DNA of 63,461 bases from Noviherbaspirillum denitrificans (GTDB lineage: Bacteria; Pseudomonadota; Gammaproteobacteria; Burkholderiales; Burkholderiaceae_D): positions 1 through 63,461 of the forward strand of contig NZ_LSTO01000004.1 in the NCBI RefSeq assembly GCF_002211445.1. The letters are read 5' to 3'. The notes beneath the pieces were generated by a model. The model searched no databases. It worked only from the letters and a program-made list of their open reading frames with translations, and was not told the DNA's origin. A program made the position numbers and the translations under genes. This document shows, one piece after another, positions 59,353-63,461 of this stretch. Position 1 is the stretch's first letter. Every line of letters starts with the position of its first letter.

Positions 59353-59396
59353 TCAGTTCTATTCTACCCATGAGTTTCCCCGACGAATCGTTTTTA

Positions 59397-60662
59397 TCAA
59401 GAAAGTGTGTCGGAACCAGCACTGTCGTTAAGCGCTTGTCCGAAATCGTTCAGCAAATCAACCTGGTCTTCAATGCCTACCGAGACGCGAATGAGTGAAT
59501 CGGCGATACCCATGCTCGCACGCCGCTCGGCTCCCATTTCATAGAAAATCGTGTGGGCCACGGGAATCACGAGGGTCCGGGTATCACCCAGATTGCTCGC
59601 GGCGATCGGTATCGAAAGCCGGTTGAGGAAGTCAAAACAATCTATTCCAGGCACCAGCTCAAAGCTGAACAGGCTGCCGTAGCCACCAAATAATTCCGTC
59701 GCCAGCTTGTGCTGCGGATGCGACGGCAATCCAGGGTAATAAACGGCGGCCACGCGCTTGTCCGCCTCCAGCATTCTCGCCAGCGCAAGCGCGTTCGAAC
59801 ATTCCCGCTCCATGCGCAATGCCATCGTCTCGGCACCGACCGCAATATGATGCGCCGCTTCCGGACCAAGCGAGCCGCCGAAATCGCGCAGGCTCTTGGC
59901 GCGGATCTGGGCCATGCCCCACTGGCCCGGGACGTAACGTTTGTAGGTATCAAAGATGTTCGGGAACTTGGTCCAGTCGAACAGGCCCGTGTCGGTAAGG
60001 CTTCCTCCGAGCGCATTGCCATGCCCGCCAATGGACTTGGTCAAGGCATTGATGACGAGGCTCGCCCCGACCATCTTCGGGCGGAACAGATAAGGCGAGG
60101 TCATCGTGTTATCGACGACATACAGGAGGCCCCGATCGCGGCACAACTGTCCGATGCGCTTCAGGTCGGCGACTTGTGTGCGCGGGTTGGCAATGGTTTC
60201 GACAAATACCAGGCGTGTCTTCGGCGTGATCGCGGCTTCGACGTTCTTGACGTCGGTCGCGTCAACCATTGAAACATCGATGCCCTGGCCTCCAATTGTC
60301 TGCCAGAGGCTGTTGGTGTTGCCGAAGAGAAATGCGGAGGACACGACATGGTCGCCTTCTCGCAAGAGTGCTTGTGCAACTGCTGCGATCGCCGCCATGC
60401 CGGTCGAGAAGCAGATGGTCGCCATGCCCTGCTCCATCCGGTTCACCTTGTCTTCCAGCGCGGAGACAGTGGGATTGCCTTGTCGGCCGTAGCGATAGCC
60501 CGGCTGCTTGCCCTGGAAAACTTCGGCCAGCTGCCGCGCATCGCGGTAACCAAAGGTCACCGAAGTGTGGATGGGCTTGTGCGGCGAGCCGTGTTCGATC
60601 GGCTTCTGGCGATCGCTGTGGAGGATGGAGGTGGTGAAACCGTATTTCTTTGTATCAGTCAT
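59397..60662 (-). CDS. metZ: PLP-dependent sulfhydrylase/cystathionine gamma-synthase family enzyme (metZ/metY-like)
   Basis: Cys/Met-metabolism PLP enzyme of 421 residues from ATG 60662 (MTDTKKYGFTTSIL). PLP lysine is Lys209 in VINALTKSIGGHG; GYRYGRQGNPTVSALEDK and FSTGMAAIAAVAQ are typical. Probably O-succinyl- or O-acetylhomoserine sulfhydrylase, or a cystathionine synthase; the family does not separate these by eye, so the gene symbol is tentative. A second ATG at 60686 lies inside a terminator-like hairpin. The 5-prime leader is about 200-300 bases and shared with the divergent kinase. Confidence 0.82.
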   Translation of the reverse strand: MTDTKKYGFTTSILHSDRQKPIEHGSPHKPIHTSVTFGYRDARQLAEVFQGKQPGYRYGRQGNPTVSALEDKVNRMEQGMATICFSTGMAAIAAVAQALLREGDHVVSSAFLFGNTNSLWQTIGGQGIDVSMVDATDVKNVEAAITPKTRLVFVETIANPRTQVADLKRIGQLCRDRGLLYVVDNTMTSPYLFRPKMVGASLVINALTKSIGGHGNALGGSLTDTGLFDWTKFPNIFDTYKRYVPGQWGMAQIRAKSLRDFGGSLGPEAAHHIAVGAETMALRMERECSNALALARMLEADKRVAAVYYPGLPSHPQHKLATELFGGYGSLFSFELVPGIDCFDFLNRLSIPIAASNLGDTRTLVIPVAHTIFYEMGAERRASMGIADSLIRVSVGIEDQVDLLNDFGQALNDSAGSDTLS

Positions 60663-60664
60663 GG

Positions 60665-60702
60665 CAAACAAAAACCCGTTCAGCATGTGCCAGAACGGGT
60701 TT
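60665..60702 (-). terminator. Terminator-like hairpin directly before the metZ start codon
   Basis: On the minus strand AAACCCGTTC (60702-60693), an 11-base loop, GAACGGGTTT (60681-60672), then TTGTTTG and, three bases on, the ATG. There is no other gene between it and metZ, so it can only act on metZ (attenuation or ribosome-site masking). Confidence 0.65.
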
Positions 60703-60974
60703 GGAGAGGGAATCCGGAATCCGTTTTAGCAGCATTTGTGGTGGGACTTGACCCTGGCGCCCGCAAGCAGAATCAAATCGGCGCAAAGGCTTATCGTAAC
60801 GCAAATCAGGCGATCCGCAAAACCGGCTGCCGCTGCGAGAAGGGCTACCGAAATCTTTTTGCACTAAACCGGCCATCAGTGATCCTAATCAAATAATAGC
60901 CGTTTCCTGACACACATTTGTATCAAGCAGCTATCGTTTAAGGACAGACGCTGCCCGGGGAATTTTCAAGACTT
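60703..60974. promoter_or_regulatory. Divergent leader/promoter region between metZ and the PAS kinase
   Basis: 272 bases without a convincing gene. Contains GC-rich potential stems and a tandem CGGATTC direct repeat (60705-60724 region) upstream of the metZ hairpin. I compared it by eye with SAM-I, SAM-II, SAH and cobalamin riboswitch cores and see no match. Confidence 0.45.
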
Positions 60975-62825
60975 ATGCTGACGGACTTTGAGAACCTGGT
61001 GCTTCAGGAATCGCCGGACGCGGTCATGATAATCAGCCTTGACGGAACCATCGTCCACTGGACGAACGGTGCGGCAAGCGTGTTCGGCTACACCGGGAGC
61101 GAAGTGCTCGGCCAATCCGCGACAGCCTTGCTGGTCCCCGAGGAACGCAGGGAGGACGAGCAGCGCCTCGCCCGTGCACTGATGGACGACGGCATCTGCA
61201 GCTACGAGTCCATCCGGCGCAAGAAGGACGGTTCGCTTGTCTACGTCGACATCTCCGCCAAGGCGATCCGGGACGAGCATGGAAGGCCCGCATTCATCCT
61301 CAGTAGCCAGAAGGACGTTACCGCACTGAAAGTGTTGCGCGACGCCAAGCTTCTCGAAGCAAAATTCCGCGACCTCCTTGAATCAATGCCGGACGGTATC
61401 GTCATGGCCAATTCAACCGGTTACATCGTGCTGGCGAACTCGCAGGCGGAAAAGCTGTTCGGCTACCAACCGGGCGAACTGCGCGGCAAGCCTGTCGAAC
61501 AGCTGCTCCCGCCTCGCTTCCGCAGCGGGCATGTCGGCTATCGCGGCAGCTACTTCGGACAGCCTCGTGCTCGGGCAATGGGTGCCGGGCTCGAGTTGTT
61601 CGGACTGCGCAAGGACAACGTGGAATTCCCTGTCGAAATCAGCCTCAGTCCATTGGAAACGGAGGAAGGCACGCTGGTGATGAGCGCGATCCGCGACATC
61701 AGCGAGCGCAAGAAGGCAGAGCAGAAGTTCCGCGGCCTGCTGGAGTCGGCGCCCGATGCCTGCGTCATCGTCAATCGCCAGGGACAGATCGTCCTCGTGA
61801 ATTCCCAGGCAGAAAAGCTGTTTGGCTACCGCCGCGAAGAACTGCTCGGCAAGAAGGTGGAAGTCCTTGTGCCCGAGCGCTTCGAACGTCGCCATCCCTC
61901 GTACCGCGCCGGATTTTTCGAGGAACCGCGCACACGCGCGATGGGGGCCGGCCTCGAACTGTACGGACGCCGCAAGGACGGCAGCGAGTTTCCCGTCGAG
62001 ATCAGCCTCAGTCCGCTGGAAACCGAGGAGGGCACGCTGGTGTCGAGCGCGATCCGCGACATCACGGAGCGCAAGCACATCGAACGCGCGCTGCACGACA
62101 AGAACATCGAACTCGAGAACGCCAATCTTGCCAAGGATCGCTTCCTGGCCAGCATGTCGCATGAACTGCGCACGCCGCTCAATGCGATCATCGGCTTCAC
62201 CGGTACGCTGCTGATGCGCCTGCCCGGTCCGCTTACCAATGACCAGGAAAAGCAGCTGCGCACCATCCAGACAAGCGCCAAGCACTTGCTGTCGCTCATC
62301 AACGATTTACTCGACCTGGCGAAAATCGAATCGGGAAAGATCCGTCTGCATCTCGAACCCATCGCATGCCAGCCGCTGGTGGCCGATATCACTGAAACCC
62401 TGTCCCCGCTGGCACGGCAGAAAGGCCTGCGCTTCCGCACCGAATTCCAGCAGCAGGACATTCGTGTCGTCACCGACCAGCGCGCGCTGCGCCAGATCCT
62501 CATCAACCTGACAAACAATGCGATCAAGTTCACCGATAGCGGCGAAGTGCGTATTTCGGTGGCAGAACAAGGTCCGGAGGATGGCAACACCGTGCACATC
62601 ACGGTGACCGACACCGGCGTCGGTATCAGGGCCGAAGACCAGTCCAAGCTGTTCCAGGCCTTCACCCAACTTGATGCAACATCGACGAAGCGCTTTGAGG
62701 GTACCGGACTCGGACTGTATCTCTGCCAGAAACTTGCCGACCTGATTGGCGGCACCCTGACGTTACAGAGCCGGCAAGGGGAAGGCAGCGCATTCACGCT
62801 GACCTTGCCGAAAGGAATGGCATGA
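60975..62825 (+). CDS. PAS-domain hybrid-less sensor histidine kinase (3 PAS, HisKA, HATPase)
   Basis: 616 residues, no membrane helices, so a cytosolic sensor. PAS1 about 5-118, PAS2 about 128-250, PAS3 about 250-372, then HisKA with phospho-acceptor His396 ([16 protein letters not shown]), and an ATPase domain with N-box [20 protein letters not shown] and [17 protein letters not shown]2 and PAS3 are near-copies (both have [28 protein letters not shown]), pointing to a fairly recent internal duplication. Two response regulators follow in the same direction. The signal is unknown. Confidence 0.92.
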   Translation: MLTDFENLVLQESPDAVMIISLDGTIVHWTNGAASVFGYTGSEVLGQSATALLVPEERREDEQRLARALMDDGICSYESIRRKKDGSLVYVDISAKAIRDEHGRPAFILSSQKDVTALKVLRDAKLLEAKFRDLLESMPDGIVMANSTGYIVLANSQAEKLFGYQPGELRGKPVEQLLPPRFRSGHVGYRGSYFGQPRARAMGAGLELFGLRKDNVEFPVEISLSPLETEEGTLVMSAIRDISERKKAEQKFRGLLESAPDACVIVNRQGQIVLVNSQAEKLFGYRREELLGKKVEVLVPERFERRHPSYRAGFFEEPRTRAMGAGLELYGRRKDGSEFPVEISLSPLETEEGTLVSSAIRDITERKHIERALHDKNIELENANLAKDRFLASMSHELRTPLNAIIGFTGTLLMRLPGPLTNDQEKQLRTIQTSAKHLLSLINDLLDLAKIESGKIRLHLEPIACQPLVADITETLSPLARQKGLRFRTEFQQQDIRVVTDQRALRQILINLTNNAIKFTDSGEVRISVAEQGPEDGNTVHITVTDTGVGIRAEDQSKLFQAFTQLDATSTKRFEGTGLGLYLCQKLADLIGGTLTLQSRQGEGSAFTLTLPKGMA

Positions 62826-62867
62826 GCCCTGTGCGAATTCGCAAGTCGTGGCACGGAGGAAGGACGA

Positions 62868-63308
62868 TTGCCCAAACGCATCCTTGTGATTGAAGACCAT
62901 CCGGCGAATATGGAACTCATGGCCTACCTGCTAAAGGCCTATGGGTACGAACTGCTGGCCGCGACAGACGGCGAAAGCGGCTTGGCGGCGGCACATGGCG
63001 ATTGCCCGGACCTGATCATCTGCGATGTGCACCTGCCACGACTGGATGGTTACGGCGTAATACGCGCCCTGAAGGGTACGCCGGCGCTGCGCGGCATCCC
63101 CGCCATCGCCGTCACGGCCCTGGCCATGGTAGGCGACCGCGACAAGCTGCTCGACGCAGGCTTCGACGGCTACATCAGCAAGCCGATCGACCCGGAGACC
63201 TTCATCGCCGACATTGCACGATTTCTGCAGAGGCCGGTCGAACAGGAAACGGACGCACCCCGGCACCATGAGAACAGGAGGAAAGATGGCGACCATACTG
63301 ATCGTTGA
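62868..63308 (+). CDS. Single-domain response regulator (TTG start)
   Basis: 146 residues from TTG at 62868, preceded by GGAGGAAGG; the first ATG would remove the first beta strand. Receiver domain only: acidic pocket Glu9/Asp10 (VIEDH), phospho-acceptor Asp53 (IICDVHLP), and the conserved lysine in YISKPID. A short tail of about 25 polar residues follows. CheY/DivK-like; likely phosphorylated by the upstream kinase 42 bases away. Its 3-prime end overlaps the next regulator gene by 23 bases. Confidence 0.9.
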   Translation: MPKRILVIEDHPANMELMAYLLKAYGYELLAATDGESGLAAAHGDCPDLIICDVHLPRLDGYGVIRALKGTPALRGIPAIAVTALAMVGDRDKLLDAGFDGYISKPIDPETFIADIARFLQRPVEQETDAPRHHENRRKDGDHTDR

Positions 63309-63461
63309 CGACCATGTACTGAACCGCCAATTTCTGATGGTTCTGCTTGGTTACAGCGGTCACAGCCTGATCGAGGCAGCGGACGGCGCGGCGGGCCTGG
63401 ACCTCGCGTGCGCCCGCCGGCCCGACCTGGTTATCGCCGACATCCTGATGCCCAACATGGG
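63286..63461 (+). CDS. Response regulator, N-terminal part (partial at window edge)
   Basis: Begins MATILIVDDHVLNRQFL at ATG 63286 with AGGAGG four bases upstream, and runs off the window after 58 residues. Receiver domain with Asp8/Asp9 and phospho-acceptor Asp52 (VIADILMP). What output domain follows is not visible. Third gene of the kinase operon, overlapping the previous one. Confidence 0.9.
   Translation, partial: MATILIVDDHVLNRQFLMVLLGYSGHSLIEAADGAAGLDLACARRPDLVIADILMPNM

Noticed and set aside
60703-60974. SAM, SAH or cobalamin riboswitch upstream of metZ
   Set aside because: None of the conserved core sequences could be found by eye; kept only as an unclassified leader.

Overview
The window looks like the chromosome of a betaproteobacterium of the order Burkholderiales, most probably an Oxalobacteraceae-type organism (Herbaspirillum/Noviherbaspirillum/Massilia-like). 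The clues are the protein sequences and the gene order: thrS-infC-rpmI-rplT-pheS-pheT, tRNA-Leu/secG/tpiA/quinone oxidoreductase beside nuoA-N plus DUF2818 and a Nudix gene, rpsO-pnp, and leuA-pssA-SIMPL-ilvC-ilvH-ilvI. GC is moderately high. The genus is an inference. I see no phage, insertion sequence, integrase or CRISPR array; this is mostly core chromosome with a more accessory stretch after about 48.5 kb.

Layout. 1-6 kb: translation operon on the minus strand (pheT is cut by the left edge) with a tRNA-Val(GAC) upstream; infC appears to start with AUA. 6-9.7 kb: a CDF metal exporter, relA and a RidA-like gene. 9.7-17.3 kb: a PHB/ketone-body and acyl-CoA area: alpha/beta hydrolase, 3-hydroxybutyrate dehydrogenase, two-subunit 3-oxoacid CoA-transferase, a PAS-LuxR regulator, a thioesterase, an SDR, ETF-ubiquinone oxidoreductase and a Nudix hydrolase. 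17.3-32.4 kb: the complete complex I operon nuoA-N with DUF2818 at its end. 32.4-37.9 kb: tRNA-Leu(GAG), secG, tpiA, a quinone oxidoreductase and a multi-sensor diguanylate cyclase. 37.9-41.3 kb: rpsO-pnp and a BamE-like lipoprotein. 41.3-48.3 kb: branched-chain amino acid genes with pssA and a SIMPL protein. 48.8-50.9 kb: an ECF sigma factor operon with DUF3619, DUF3106 and RDD proteins. 51.1-54.2 kb: a Tat-signal small subunit, a GMC flavoprotein with a Cys-x5-Cys-x3-Cys motif, and a membrane-anchored lipase. 54.2-60.7 kb: corA, VOC protein, fasciclin protein, phasin, TetR, LOG protein, an orphan TPR fragment resembling the C-terminal half of MshN, and a metZ-like gene. 60.9 kb to the end: a PAS histidine kinase and two response regulators, the last cut by the right edge.

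How the parts fit. The ketone-body genes, thioesterase, SDR, ETF-QO and phasin/TetR suggest a cell that stores and burns PHB and feeds electrons from acyl-CoA oxidation and NADH (complex I) into the quinone pool. The branched-chain block makes acetolactate and isopropylmalate for Val/Ile/Leu.

Most interesting observations: (1) upstream of leuA, a sigma70-like promoter whose predicted start point falls on the AUG of a 27-codon reading frame with seven leucines in its last twelve codons, i.e. a candidate leaderless leader peptide; (2) the Tat/GMC/lipase trio, whose GMC protein has cysteine spacing like the 3Fe-4S site of bacterial FAD-glucose dehydrogenase but no adjacent cytochrome gene; (3) the sigma/DUF3619/DUF3106/RDD operon; (4) a terminator-like hairpin placed directly before the metZ start codon. 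All are read from sequence only and none has been tested by search or folding software.
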